Shown: one piece after another, positions 1 through 7,151 of the stretch
Position numbering within the stretch: the first letter of the stretch is position 1
Layout: the number at the start of each line of letters is the position of its first letter
Origin: DATKQI01 sp035532755
Lineage (GTDB): Bacteria; Pseudomonadota; Alphaproteobacteria; Acetobacterales; Acetobacteraceae
Assembly: GCA_035532755.1 (NCBI GenBank)
Contig: DATKQI010000005.1
Coordinates: 1 to 29,672 of the forward strand
Direction of reading: 5' to 3'
DNA: 29,672 bases
Position numbers and translations under genes: made by a program
Notes under the pieces: generated by a model
What the model was told of the DNA's origin: nothing
The model's database searches: none
What the model saw: only the letters and a program-made list of their open reading frames with translations

Positions 1-103
1 GAACCTCAACATCCAGCCGACCATCACCGTCCGCCCCGGCTGGCCGCTGCGCGTCATCGTCCGCAGGGACCTCGTACTGCGGCCCTACCGGGGACAGGGA
101 TGA
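1..103 (+). CDS. trbI: TrbI-like conjugal transfer protein, C-terminal end (5' end outside window)
   Basis: Only the last 33 codons are present, read from base 2 to the TGA at 101-103. The tail reads NIQPTITVRPGWPLRVIVRR followed by a short basic end. This is the typical C-terminus of TrbI/VirB10-family proteins, which span the envelope in the mating-pair channel of type IV secretion systems. The DUF2274 and DUF736 genes that follow usually accompany trbI in alphaproteobacterial integrative conjugative elements, which supports the call. Everything upstream, including the membrane anchor and proline-rich linker, lies outside the window. Confidence 0.85.
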   Translation, partial: NLNIQPTITVRPGWPLRVIVRRDLVLRPYRGQG

Positions 104-127
104 GCGGCCAGAAAAGAGGAACCTGCG

Positions 128-430
128 ATGCCCGAACTGAAGCTCGCCAGGCTGCCGGACCGGACCCCGGCCAGGATCACCATCACCGTGTCGCCGGAAT
201 TGAACCAGGCGCTTCGCCAGTACGCCGGCATCTACCGCGCCGCCTACGGCGAGGCGGAATCCGTCGCCGAGCTGATCCCCTTCATGCTCCGCACCTTCCT
301 CGACAGCGATCGAGCCTTCGCCAAGGCGCGGAAGGACGTAGCGCCCGACCCATCGCCGGAGCCGGAACCTCGGCGACGCGGACGCCGGTCGCTGTCGCAA
401 CCCGCATCAACCACCCGCACGGAGGATTGA
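128..430 (+). CDS. DUF2274 family protein
   Basis: A 100-aa protein. Residues 15-75 carry the DUF2274 pattern: a beta strand (ARITITVSPELNQALRQYA), a helical middle, then an IPFMLRTFLDSDRAFAKAR helix. The last 25 residues are a charged Pro/Arg/Glu-rich tail. The start ATG at 128 follows a GAGGAACC purine stretch 8-10 bases upstream, and lies 24 bases after the trbI stop. In trb-type conjugative elements this gene almost always follows trbI. Its function is unknown; the fold resembles a small ribbon-helix-helix-like DNA-binding protein, but that is inference. A longer overlapping frame starting at 100 has no recognisable protein character and is treated as a shadow. Confidence 0.85.
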   Translation: MPELKLARLPDRTPARITITVSPELNQALRQYAGIYRAAYGEAESVAELIPFMLRTFLDSDRAFAKARKDVAPDPSPEPEPRRRGRRSLSQPASTTRTED

Positions 431-433
431 GAG

Positions 434-760
434 ATGGCCTTCATTGGCACCTTCACCACCGCCAAGGATGGGGGGTGGACCGGCTCCATCCGCACCCTGA
501 CCATCGATGCAAAAGTTCGCCTTGTCCCGAATGACAACCGCGAAACCGAGAACGCACCAGCCTTCCGCGTGTTCGTCGGCCAGTCCCGCCTCGGGGATGC
601 CTGGGAAGCGCGCTCCGGCGGCGAGAACCCAAAGAATTACCTGCGCGTCAAGCTCGACGACCCGAGCCTGAACGAGCCGATCAGCGCCGCCCTGTTCCCC
701 TCGGAGGACGGCGGCACAGCTCAGCTCGTGTGGAGCCGGCGTCGACCGACCGAAGCATGA
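434..760 (+). CDS. DUF736 family protein
   Basis: A 108-aa protein that begins MAFIGTFTTAKDGGWTGSIR and contains NAPAFRVFVGQSRLGDAWEA, the hallmarks of DUF736. These small, mostly beta-strand proteins occur in conjugative plasmids and integrative elements of Proteobacteria; no biochemical role is established. It starts three bases after the DUF2274 stop, with GGAGG (420-424) as ribosome binding site, so the two are surely co-transcribed. Length is normal for the family and there is no sign of decay. Confidence 0.9.
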   Translation: MAFIGTFTTAKDGGWTGSIRTLTIDAKVRLVPNDNRETENAPAFRVFVGQSRLGDAWEARSGGENPKNYLRVKLDDPSLNEPISAALFPSEDGGTAQLVWSRRRPTEA

Positions 761-785
761 GTTGCCGATCGGAGGTAGTATCGTC

Positions 786-992
786 ATGGAACAGGAGAAA
801 CAGCCGGAGAGGAAGGCCGGAAAGCCGGCGAACGATAACGGCGCCGATACGGGCAAACCCATCGATCCGCGCATTCTGCGTATTGCCCAGGCGATCGGCC
901 GGCAGCTTGCCCGCGAGCAAGCCGGCGGCCGGCTGCGCCATGCGGCTAATGACAATACGCCTCAAGGCTCTTGCCCAAATGCTAGAAAATGA
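786..992 (+). CDS. Small basic protein of the conjugative element, unknown function
   Basis: A 68-aa protein, placed at the ATG at 786 because a perfect GGAGGT (771-776) lies 9 bases upstream; a TTG at 762 in frame is less likely. The core DPRILRIAQAIGRQLARE is an amphipathic basic helix flanked by two Asn-Asp-Asn motifs. Similar short proteins with a DPRI..IA.AIGRQ.ARE core are, from memory, frequent beside DUF736/trb genes, but I cannot name a family. The last 20 bases overlap the promoter of the toxin-antitoxin pair that follows. Confidence 0.6.
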   Translation: MEQEKQPERKAGKPANDNGADTGKPIDPRILRIAQAIGRQLAREQAGGRLRHAANDNTPQGSCPNARK

Positions 993-999
993 CTATTAT
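971..999 (+). promoter_or_regulatory. Sigma-70-type promoter of the toxin-antitoxin operon
   Basis: TTGCCC at 971-976 and TATTAT at 994-999 are separated by 17 bases, matching 4/6 and 5/6 of the -35/-10 consensus. Transcription would begin near 1006, about 28 bases before the antitoxin ATG at 1034. This also argues against using the upstream in-frame ATG at 989, which would lie inside the -10 region. Confidence 0.55.
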
Positions 1000-1033
1000 G
1001 ACCAGAGTGATTTTCGGCTTGGAGGCAGTGGTC

Positions 1034-1288
1034 ATGAGCATCGGAACGTGGACGGTCGCCGAAGCGAAAGCGAAGTTCAGCGAACTCGTCGACAAGGCGC
1101 GGGTGAGTGGTCCGCAGACCATCACGAAGAATGGTCACACCGCCGTCGTGGTGGTGGCCGCGGAGGAATGGGAGCGGAAGACCCGTCGCCCTGGAAATCT
1201 GGCCGAGTTCCTCGCGGAGTCTCCCTTGCGGGGTTCGGGCCTCAAGGCCCCTCGGACGAAGGATGGTCCGCGCGAGGTCGATCTGTGA
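1034..1288 (+). CDS. Type II antitoxin, Phd/YefM family
   Basis: An 84-aa antitoxin. It should bind and neutralise the adjacent PIN toxin and repress its own promoter. The N-terminus has the Phd/YefM pattern: W-T-V-A-E-A-K-A-K-F-S-E-L-V-D-K-A, then QTITKNGHTAVVVVAAEEWE, the dimerising and DNA-binding fold. The C-terminal 30 residues are basic and probably disordered, the part that usually wraps the toxin. The start at 1034 is chosen because GGAGGC (1021-1026) sits 7 bases upstream; a frame open from 989 has no such site. The stop overlaps the toxin start by four bases (GTGA), giving translational coupling. Confidence 0.88.
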   Translation: MSIGTWTVAEAKAKFSELVDKARVSGPQTITKNGHTAVVVVAAEEWERKTRRPGNLAEFLAESPLRGSGLKAPRTKDGPREVDL

Positions 1289-1710
1289 ACTTCCTGCTCG
1301 ATACCAATGTCGTCTCCGAGTGGACAAAGCCGCGCCCCGACACCGGGGTCGTGACCTGGCTCGCGGAGGCCGACGAGGATCGGGTGTTCATCAGCGTCGT
1401 CACGCTGGCGGAATTGCGCCACGGGATCGAAAGGTTGCCGGCTGGCGCCCGGCGCGACCGGCTTGATGCATGGTTGACCGAGCAAGTGCCGGCACGTTTT
1501 GAGGCGCGCGTGCTGCCGGTTGACGCCGAGACCGCCAATTTCTGGGGGCGCGTGATGGCGCGCGGGCAGGCGGGAGGGCGTCCGGTCGGGAGCATGGATG
1601 CTTTCATCGCGGCAACCGCCGAACGCCACGATCTCACCCTCATCACCCGCAATGTCTCGGACTTCGATGCTCTCGGCATCCGATTGATCAACCCCTGGAG
1701 TAATGGCTGA
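1285..1710 (+). CDS. vapC: VapC-family PIN-domain toxin (ribonuclease)
   Basis: A 141-aa PIN-domain protein, expected to be a Mg2+-dependent RNase that stops growth when released from its antitoxin. The four acidic residues of the active site are visible: D6 in NFLLDTNVVSEW, E43 in LAELRHGIE, D105 in SMDAFIAATA and D126 in RNVSDFDALG. It starts with GTG at 1285, overlapping the antitoxin stop, an arrangement that keeps antitoxin in excess. The length is normal and all catalytic residues are intact, so the module should be active. It lies between conjugation genes and the recombinase, where it would act as an element-stabilising (addiction) module. Confidence 0.92.
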   Translation: MNFLLDTNVVSEWTKPRPDTGVVTWLAEADEDRVFISVVTLAELRHGIERLPAGARRDRLDAWLTEQVPARFEARVLPVDAETANFWGRVMARGQAGGRPVGSMDAFIAATAERHDLTLITRNVSDFDALGIRLINPWSNG

Positions 1711-1718
1711 AGTCCACC

Positions 1719-3662
1719 ATGATCAAAGTCGCGCTATACGCTCGCTATTCATCCGACAATCAAAGCGCCGCGTCGATCGAGGACCAGTTCCGCGTCTGCC
1801 GCGACCATGCCGCCCGCGAGAAATGGAAGGTGATCGCAACACACCAGGATGCGGCAATTTCCGGTGCGAGCGTGATCCTTCGCCCAGGTATCCAGGCATT
1901 GTTGCAGGATGCCCAACGTGGCCGGTTCGACATCGTGCTGGCGGAGGCGCTGGACCGTGTGTCCCGCGATCAGGCCGACGTAGCGACCTTGTTCAAGCAT
2001 CTGCGCTTCGCCGGTGTGGAGATCGTAACCTTGGCAGAAGGCGAAATCTCCGAGCTTCATGTTGGGCTCAAGGGCACGATGAATGCCCTCTTCCTGAAGG
2101 ACCTGGCGGCGAAGACCCATCGCGGCCTGCGGGGGCGGGTCGAGAAGGGCAAGGCAGGCGGTGGGCTCTGCTATGGCTACGACGTGGTGAAGCACACGAA
2201 CAGCGAAGGCGAGCCGATCCGCGGCGATCGAAAGATCAACGAGGCGGAGGCCGTCATTGTCCGCCGCGTCTTTCGGGAATTCGCGTCGGGACGGTCGCCC
2301 CGCTTCATTGCAACCGATTTGAACAAGGATGGCATCCCCGGTCCTTTCGGCCATGGTTGGGGCGATACAACGATTCGGGGCCACGCTTTCCGGGGCACCG
2401 GCATTCTCAATAACGAACTCTATGCCGGCGTGCTGGTCTGGAACCGGCTCCGCTACGTCAGAGACCCGAATACCGGGAAACGTGTCTCCCGCCTGAACCC
2501 GGAAGCCAAGTGGATCAGGACCGAAGTGCCCGAGTTGCGTATTGTCGATGATGAGGCGTGGCAGGCGGTAAAGGCCCGGCAAGAAGAATTGACGAAACAG
2601 TTTGGCGCAACGGTTGCTGGTGTCCGCGCTGCCCGTGAGAAGCGGCTGAACGGCCTGCGGCGTCCGGCCTTCCTGCTGTCCGGTCTGCTCAAATGCGGAT
2701 GCTGCGGCGGCAAGTACAGCATCGTGGTCGGTGATCGCTATGGCTGCTTGAATCACCACCGGAAGGGGACTTGCGACAATGGCCGCACCATCAGGCGTGA
2801 CGATATCGAAAGGCGCGCGTTAAGCGGTCTTACCAAAAAACTGGTCTCGCCCGAGACCGTCGCCGCCGCGGTGCGCAGCTACGCCGAAGAGACCGACCGA
2901 CAGAATCATGACCGACGCGCTCAGGCAGAGATTGACCATCGCGCTCTGGAAAAGATCGAGTACGGTATCAAAGGGATTTTCGCGGCGATCGAGGACGGCA
3001 TGTACCAGCCCGCCATGAAGGCGCGCATGGCCGAATTGGAACGGCAGAAAGCAGAGATCGAAGCGCGCCAGGCCGAGGCCCCGGCCGACGTGCCGGACAT
3101 TCACCCGAACATCGCCGAGCTGTATCGGACGAAGGTCATTCATCTGGCTGAGACGCTGGCGCAGCCGGGAGCCAACAGCGAGGCGCGGGAGGATATCCGC
3201 TCGTTGGTCGGCGAGGTGGTTATGACGCCCGGCGAGAAGCGTGGGGAAACTCGAGCCATCCTACGCGGCGAACTGATGGGGATTCTGGACCTCGTGGCGG
3301 GACAACGGAGGTATCCCAGACCAGATGTTATAACAAAAGTGGTTGCAAGTCCCCGCAACCACCGACAGTTGACTCCCCGAGAACATCCGTTCCGGGGAGT
3401 TTCTGTCGGTGCTCCCCGCCCGGCGCAGCACCTTGACCGCACCACCGGGCCACCCGGCGGCCAGCACCAGGATCGCCGCCAGCTGCTCGTTCGCAGCTTC
3501 CTTAAAGTTGCGCGAGTCGGGCGGCAAAGTGCCCGGCGTGATGCTGTGCCTGAGCTGCCATGCGAACCGCGGCATTCACAGCGCCGAACTGTTGATATCC
3601 GCGTCTTTGGACGATTTCGAAAAAGAAGCGATCATGAAATGCGCCGGTATAGGCGTGAATGA
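1719..3662 (+). CDS. Large serine recombinase of an integrative element, with a foreign C-terminal read-through
   Basis: 647 aa as read. The resolvase domain (about 1-145) starts IKVALYARYSSDNQSAASIEDQ, with the nucleophile at S11 or S12 and the DRVSRDQADV arginines. The recombinase domain spans about 150-290, a zinc ribbon 326-352 (C326, C329, C343, C352), and a coiled coil 400-455. These parts identify a phage/ICE-type large serine integrase that recombines attP with attB. Homologous character ends around residue 530. The remaining ~115 residues are Arg/Pro/Gly-rich, cross two strong inverted repeats (3341-3410), and run antisense into quiC for 160 bases. I infer that the element-chromosome junction falls near 3340-3410 and that the native C-terminus has been replaced. 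It begins 8 bases after vapC and has no clear ribosome binding site. Confidence 0.88.
   Translation: MIKVALYARYSSDNQSAASIEDQFRVCRDHAAREKWKVIATHQDAAISGASVILRPGIQALLQDAQRGRFDIVLAEALDRVSRDQADVATLFKHLRFAGVEIVTLAEGEISELHVGLKGTMNALFLKDLAAKTHRGLRGRVEKGKAGGGLCYGYDVVKHTNSEGEPIRGDRKINEAEAVIVRRVFREFASGRSPRFIATDLNKDGIPGPFGHGWGDTTIRGHAFRGTGILNNELYAGVLVWNRLRYVRDPNTGKRVSRLNPEAKWIRTEVPELRIVDDEAWQAVKARQEELTKQFGATVAGVRAAREKRLNGLRRPAFLLSGLLKCGCCGGKYSIVVGDRYGCLNHHRKGTCDNGRTIRRDDIERRALSGLTKKLVSPETVAAAVRSYAEETDRQNHDRRAQAEIDHRALEKIEYGIKGIFAAIEDGMYQPAMKARMAELERQKAEIEARQAEAPADVPDIHPNIAELYRTKVIHLAETLAQPGANSEAREDIRSLVGEVVMTPGEKRGETRAILRGELMGILDLVAGQRRYPRPDVITKVVASPRNHRQLTPREHPFRGVSVGAPRPAQHLDRTTGPPGGQHQDRRQLLVRSFLKVARVGRQSARRDAVPELPCEPRHSQRRTVDIRVFGRFRKRSDHEMRRYRRE
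3341..3410. repeat. Two adjacent inverted repeats at the probable element boundary
   Basis: The first is GGTTGC (3341-3346) / GCAACC (3355-3360) with an 8-base loop. The second is larger: ACCGACAG (3361-3368) and ACTCCCCG (3372-3379) pair with CGGGGAGT (3393-3400) and CTGTCGGT (3403-3410), 16 pairs interrupted only by a TTG/TT bulge around a 13-base loop. No run of T follows on either strand, so a simple intrinsic terminator is unlikely. The position at the end of recombinase homology suggests an attachment-site arm or a terminal structure of the element. Confidence 0.6.
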
Positions 3663-5391
3663 ACTCGCCGCCGTCATCGCGGTCGAACAGCAGGTTGAAT
3701 TGACGAAGCTCTGCCATTCGTACGTCATCCAGGGCGTGCCGGGCGGCCAGATCATCGTAGTAGTTGGCCGGGATCGGCAGCAGCATTGCGCCGGCGGCAT
3801 CGAGGGCCGCAGCCGTACGAAGGATATCGTCGGTGGCGAAGGCGACATGATGCACTCCCGCGCCGGCAAAAGCAGAGATGAAGCGGCCGGTTGCCGTTTC
3901 CCGGCTTTCCGAGATGTTGAGCGGCAAGCGCACCGACTGATCACGGCTCACCATCGCCCGGCTGCGGATCAGACCATACGGGTCGGGAATCTCCCACAAC
4001 TGTTCTGCTGCCAGACCGAAGACTGCCCGGTAGAACAGAACGAAGCTGTCCATCCGGCCGTAGGGCAAAGCCTGGGCGACATGATCGATCGCAGCCAGCC
4101 CTGCCGCTTGCGGATGTGCCGCGAGCAGGTGAAAATCGTCTTCATAGATCGTGCGGCCGGCATGCTGCGGTTCCACCAGGTAGATCAGCGTGCCATCAGG
4201 CGCGCGCAGGGCAGGGATCTGCCGCTCTCCTTTGCCGATGCGCTCGAACCATTCCGGGCAAAGCAGCGAACGTGCGCGGGCGATCGCGCGTCCGGCGTCG
4301 TCGACGCGCAGAGCCATGGCGCAGACCGATGGCCCATGCAACTGAAAGTGCTCCGCTGCAGCGCTGTCCGGCTCGCTATTGAGCACGAGGTTGATCCGCC
4401 CCTGCCGATAAAGATGGACCGACTTGGAGCGGTGCCGTCCAGCATGATGGAAGCCAAGCGCGTGCAGGAAGTGCGCGAGTGCCGCGGCAGACTCCTCGTC
4501 CACTGCGAACTCCAGAAATTCGATGCCGTCGAACCCGGGTGGTTCGGGAAGGGCGGCGCCGGCACCGGCAGTTGCTTCGGCCGCGATCAGCGCGCGTAGC
4601 CCATCGCGCGCGGTCTGGCGCGCCGGTGCTGCTCGGAACTCGTCGTTGAATATCTCCAAGGAGAGCGGGCCCCGATAGCCGGTGTGCAGTACCGGCCGCA
4701 GAAAATCGTTGATCGGGAGCTGGCCTTGGCCCGGAAAATTCCGGAAATGGCGGCTCCAGGACAGCACATCCATGCTCATGCGTGGTGCATCCGCCAACTG
4801 CACGAAGAACACGCGCTCGCCCGGAAGATCGGCAATGCCGGCGACATCGTCCTCCAGGGCAAGTGTGTGGAAGCTGTCCAGGATAAGGCCCAGTTTGGGA
4901 TGGCCGGCCATGCTCACAATGCGCCAGGCGTGGTGCCACCGTTTCACATGTTGGCCCCAGGCGAGCGCCTCATACCCTATGCGCAGCCCCCGGCGGGCGG
5001 CTCGTCTGGCCATCTCAGCGAGGTCGGCGGCCGCGCGCGCGTCGTCATCGATGGCTCCCGCATTCACGTTGCTGCAGACCAGCACCAGATCGGTGCCAAG
5101 CTGCTCCATCACGTCGAACTTGCGTTCCGCCCGATCCAGGTTCCGGGTGCGCTGCGGTTCCGCCATCGCCTCGAAATCCCGGAACGGCTGGAACAACAGA
5201 ATGGCAAGGTCGAGATCTTGGGCGATCCGCCGGACATCCGTCGGCGAGCCTTCGAACGTCAGCAGATCGTTCTCGAAGATCTCGACTCCGTCGAAACCGA
5301 TGGCCGCTGCCGCTTCCAGCTTCTCAGGCAGCGTTCCGCTGAGTGACACGGTCGCGATGGATTTCGGATGGCGAAAGTGATTTTGTCCCAC
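3502..5391 (-). CDS. quiC: 3-Dehydroshikimate dehydratase, two-domain QuiC type
   Basis: 629 aa. It converts 3-dehydroshikimate to protocatechuate plus water in the cytoplasm. Residues 1-275 form an AP-endonuclease/xylose-isomerase-like TIM barrel; candidate metal ligands are the Glu in GYEALAW, the Asp in LILDSFHTL, the Gln in FVQLADA and the Glu in LSLEIFNDEF. Residues 285-629 form a 4-hydroxyphenylpyruvate-dioxygenase-like (VOC) half, with AIDHVAQ, GVHHVAFATDD and FFEIVQRR motifs. This fusion and length match QuiC1-type enzymes of Pseudomonas. The start is GTG at 5391, with GGGAGGAA 5 bases upstream. It is the last gene of the pcaHG operon, 136 bases after pcaG. The last ~20 residues, after NAAVRMAAQAQ, look like a non-conserved extension. 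Confidence 0.92.
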   Translation of the reverse strand: MGQNHFRHPKSIATVSLSGTLPEKLEAAAAIGFDGVEIFENDLLTFEGSPTDVRRIAQDLDLAILLFQPFRDFEAMAEPQRTRNLDRAERKFDVMEQLGTDLVLVCSNVNAGAIDDDARAAADLAEMARRAARRGLRIGYEALAWGQHVKRWHHAWRIVSMAGHPKLGLILDSFHTLALEDDVAGIADLPGERVFFVQLADAPRMSMDVLSWSRHFRNFPGQGQLPINDFLRPVLHTGYRGPLSLEIFNDEFRAAPARQTARDGLRALIAAEATAGAGAALPEPPGFDGIEFLEFAVDEESAAALAHFLHALGFHHAGRHRSKSVHLYRQGRINLVLNSEPDSAAAEHFQLHGPSVCAMALRVDDAGRAIARARSLLCPEWFERIGKGERQIPALRAPDGTLIYLVEPQHAGRTIYEDDFHLLAAHPQAAGLAAIDHVAQALPYGRMDSFVLFYRAVFGLAAEQLWEIPDPYGLIRSRAMVSRDQSVRLPLNISESRETATGRFISAFAGAGVHHVAFATDDILRTAAALDAAGAMLLPIPANYYDDLAARHALDDVRMAELRQFNLLFDRDDGGEFIHAYTGAFHDRFFFEIVQRRGYQQFGAVNAAVRMAAQAQHHAGHFAARLAQL

Positions 5392-5428
5392 GGATTCCTC
5401 CCATTCGGGTCAACTTCCTGCTGCCAAT

Positions 5429-5466
5429 GCCCGCTGCTGCCCATGTGGCGTTCGGCAGCAGCGGGC
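5429..5466. repeat. Perfect 13-bp inverted repeat between pcaG and quiC
   Basis: GCCCGCTGCTGCC (5429-5441) pairs without mismatch with GGCAGCAGCGGGC (5454-5466) around a 12-base loop. It lies in the 136-base gap upstream of quiC. No T-run follows on the minus strand, so it is more likely an mRNA stability/processing hairpin or REP-like element than a terminator. Confidence 0.65.
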
Positions 5467-5527
5467 GGAGCTGGCCAATTCGGATGCCGGAATCTCGCGG
5501 CGCGCGAGCAGGCCATGATCGATATCG

Positions 5528-6055
5528 TCATACTTCCAGGAACACGGTTTCACCCGCCCCTTGCAGGCGGATATCGATGTGCCACACACCTGATCCGTCA
5601 GGTACGGCAACCAGCGTTGCGCGCCGCGCCGGGTCTTCGATCGCGGCAAGCAGCGGGTCCGTGTCGTTCAGCGTTTCTCCGGCAAAATAGACTCGTGTGC
5701 GCAACCCGGTCAGAATGCCACGCGCGAACAGCGTGACTGCGATATGAGGCGCCTGGAGCGAGTTGCCGCGCCCGGGCACGGCGGCGGGCTTCAAGGTGAT
5801 GAAGCGGAATTGGCCGTCGGCATCGCTCGCGCAGCGCCCGAAACCTTGAAAGAGATCATTTGCTGGCGGGCTCGCCTGCCAGATCTCCACGCAGGCGTCG
5901 GTGATTGGCGCGTCGTCGCCATCGGTCAGCCGGCCGTGCAGCACGATCTTCTCGCCGCTCGCGCCAAAGCGCGTAAGGTCGGCCCAGGCCGGGTCCACCA
6001 GCAGGTGCCAGAACGGGCCGATGGTCTGGCTGGCGGTGGCGTTGGCCATGCTCAT
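5528..6055 (-). CDS. pcaG: Protocatechuate 3,4-dioxygenase, alpha subunit
   Basis: 175 aa. With PcaH it forms the non-haem Fe(III) intradiol dioxygenase that converts protocatechuate to 3-carboxy-cis,cis-muconate. The N-terminus MSMANATASQTIGPFWHLL is the classic alpha-subunit start (..SQTVGPFF..). The beta-sandwich core shows VLHGRLTDGDDAPITDACVEIWQA, RFITLKPAAVPG, QAPHIAVTLFARGILTGLRTRVYF. As in known alpha subunits, it lacks the full set of iron ligands. I place the start at the ATG at 6055-6053, which overlaps the pcaH stop by four bases (ATGA); the frame is open further upstream but only as antisense noise within pcaH. Length is slightly short of the usual ~200 aa. Confidence 0.95.
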   Translation of the reverse strand: MSMANATASQTIGPFWHLLVDPAWADLTRFGASGEKIVLHGRLTDGDDAPITDACVEIWQASPPANDLFQGFGRCASDADGQFRFITLKPAAVPGRGNSLQAPHIAVTLFARGILTGLRTRVYFAGETLNDTDPLLAAIEDPARRATLVAVPDGSGVWHIDIRLQGAGETVFLEV

Positions 6056-6768
6056 GCCTCCATCGGTGTCGCGCCACGCCCGCGCAGCACCACATCGAAG
6101 CGATAGCCCAAGGCCCAATCAGGCTGGGTGATGCCGATATCGAACTGCGCGATCAGCCGCTCGCGTGCCGCCTGGTCCATTATCGCGTTGAAGACCGGAT
6201 CGAGCGGCAACAGTGGGTCACTCGGAAAATACATCTGGCTGACAAGCCGCGTCGCGAATCCGGGGCCGAACAGTGAGAAGTGGATATGGTTGGGCCGCCA
6301 GGCATTGTGATGGTTCCGCCATGGATAGGCACCCGGCTTTACCGTGGTGAATTGATACCATCCGCCCGCATCGGTGAATATGCGCCCCACGCCGCGGAAA
6401 TTCGGGTCAAGCGGTGCGTCGTGCTGGTCGTGTTCATGGTGATAGCGACCGGCCGCGTTGGCCTGCCAGATCTCCAGCATCGTCTCGGGTACGGGCCGCC
6501 CGTCCTCGTCAATCACCTGGCCGCGAATGATGATCCGCTCGCCGAGCGCCTGCTTCCCCTCCACAGTCGAGATGTCGATGATCGGCGGAAAGCGCGACGA
6601 GGTGAAGCGCGGTCCGCTGATCTCGGTGATTGTATGCGGCATCCGTACCGGCGGCTGCAGCGGATGGCGCTTATGCGTGCTTCCATAAGCAGGGGAGTCG
6701 TTCGGCGGCTGCGTGCCAGGCCGGTAGGGCCGGAACGGTGATGGATCGTGCGCGGCCTCGCTCATCAT
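6052..6768 (-). CDS. pcaH: Protocatechuate 3,4-dioxygenase, beta subunit
   Basis: 238 aa, the iron-bearing subunit of the intradiol dioxygenase. The four Fe(III) ligands are present at the expected spacing: Y109 (AAGRYHHEHD), Y148 (GAYPWRNHHNAW), H161 and H163 (RPNHIHFSLFG). Residues 30-62 have the family's SPAYGSTHKRHPLQPPVRMP segment, here directly after the Pro-rich N-terminus. The start ATG at 6768 follows GAGGGAGA on the minus strand; a second ATG is the next codon. It overlaps pcaG by four bases, as usual for this pair. Upstream lies decayed sequence rather than an intact gene, so it is probably transcribed from the aroE/ABC promoter through that remnant. Confidence 0.96.
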   Translation of the reverse strand: MMSEAAHDPSPFRPYRPGTQPPNDSPAYGSTHKRHPLQPPVRMPHTITEISGPRFTSSRFPPIIDISTVEGKQALGERIIIRGQVIDEDGRPVPETMLEIWQANAAGRYHHEHDQHDAPLDPNFRGVGRIFTDAGGWYQFTTVKPGAYPWRNHHNAWRPNHIHFSLFGPGFATRLVSQMYFPSDPLLPLDPVFNAIMDQAARERLIAQFDIGITQPDWALGYRFDVVLRGRGATPMEA

Positions 6769-6908
6769 TCCATCTCCCTCAATGTTTCCTTGGTGACCCG
6801 CACGGCGGCATTGGCTGCGGGAATGCCGGCATAGGCCGCCACCTGGATCGGCTTGGGCCGGGCGTCGTCGCTGTCAACCCATGCACCCGCGGATCGGGTC
6901 GAACCACG
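6769..6908 (-). other. Unassigned stretch, probable gene debris upstream of pcaH
   Basis: About 140 bases between the ABC ATPase remnant and pcaH. One minus-strand frame reads RPKPIQVAAYAGIPAANAAV and ends LREME just at the pcaH start (stop at 6767-6765, overlapping ATGA). It has the look of a true protein C-terminus, but I do not recognise the family and there is no matching upstream part. Most likely it is what is left of a deleted gene. Confidence 0.35.
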
Positions 6909-7129
6909 TAGATGCGTCCGGCCTGGTAGCACTCCTTGTGGCAGATGCAGCAGATCGGCGTTGACTTGCCGGAGCCTGACGGTCCGCACAGTGCGATCTT
7001 CTTGCCTGCACAAACCGCCAGGTTGATGTTGGTCAGGGCCTTGAACAACCTGCACGACTTTCCGGCAGCGACCATCATGATCATTGGTTTGGCGGGTGCG
7101 AGGGCAGTGTGTTCGCCGCGGCTGTTCAT
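6909..7129 (-). pseudogene. Remnant of ABC transporter ATP-binding protein (GlnQ/HisP type)
   Basis: The minus-strand frame from ATG 7129 reads a recognisable first ~70 residues of a polar-amino-acid-type ABC ATPase: KALTNINLAVCAGKKIALCG, Walker A GPSGSGKST, then CCICHKECYQAGRIYVV, a decayed form of the usual IRCINRLEE..QAGRI..DG. After 6909 the similarity stops; Q-loop, LSGGQ signature, Walker B and switch His are all missing. It sits 22 bases after the binding-protein gene, just where the ATPase of this importer should be. So the transporter's own ATPase has been deleted, and the two permeases would need an ATPase from elsewhere or are themselves non-functional. Confidence 0.8.
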
Positions 7130-7151
7130 GGCCCTGATTTTCCCGGCAGCG

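Noticed and set aside
100..534. 144-codon frame whose ATG overlaps the trbI stop
   Set aside because: Tempting because of ATGA coupling, but the translation is low-complexity, while the overlapping frames at 128 and 434 are clear DUF2274 and DUF736 proteins.
3339..3363. tRNA 3'-end-like string (GGTTGCAAGTCCCCGCAACC) as an attachment site
   Set aside because: It recalls a T-arm, but the stem does not pair properly in T-arm register and no anticodon or acceptor arm is found nearby.
3416..3501. Minus-strand reading NFKEAANEQLAAILVLAAG as a transposase or other gene end
   Set aside because: It looks protein-like, but I could not match it to a family and no start or inverted repeats of an insertion sequence are visible.
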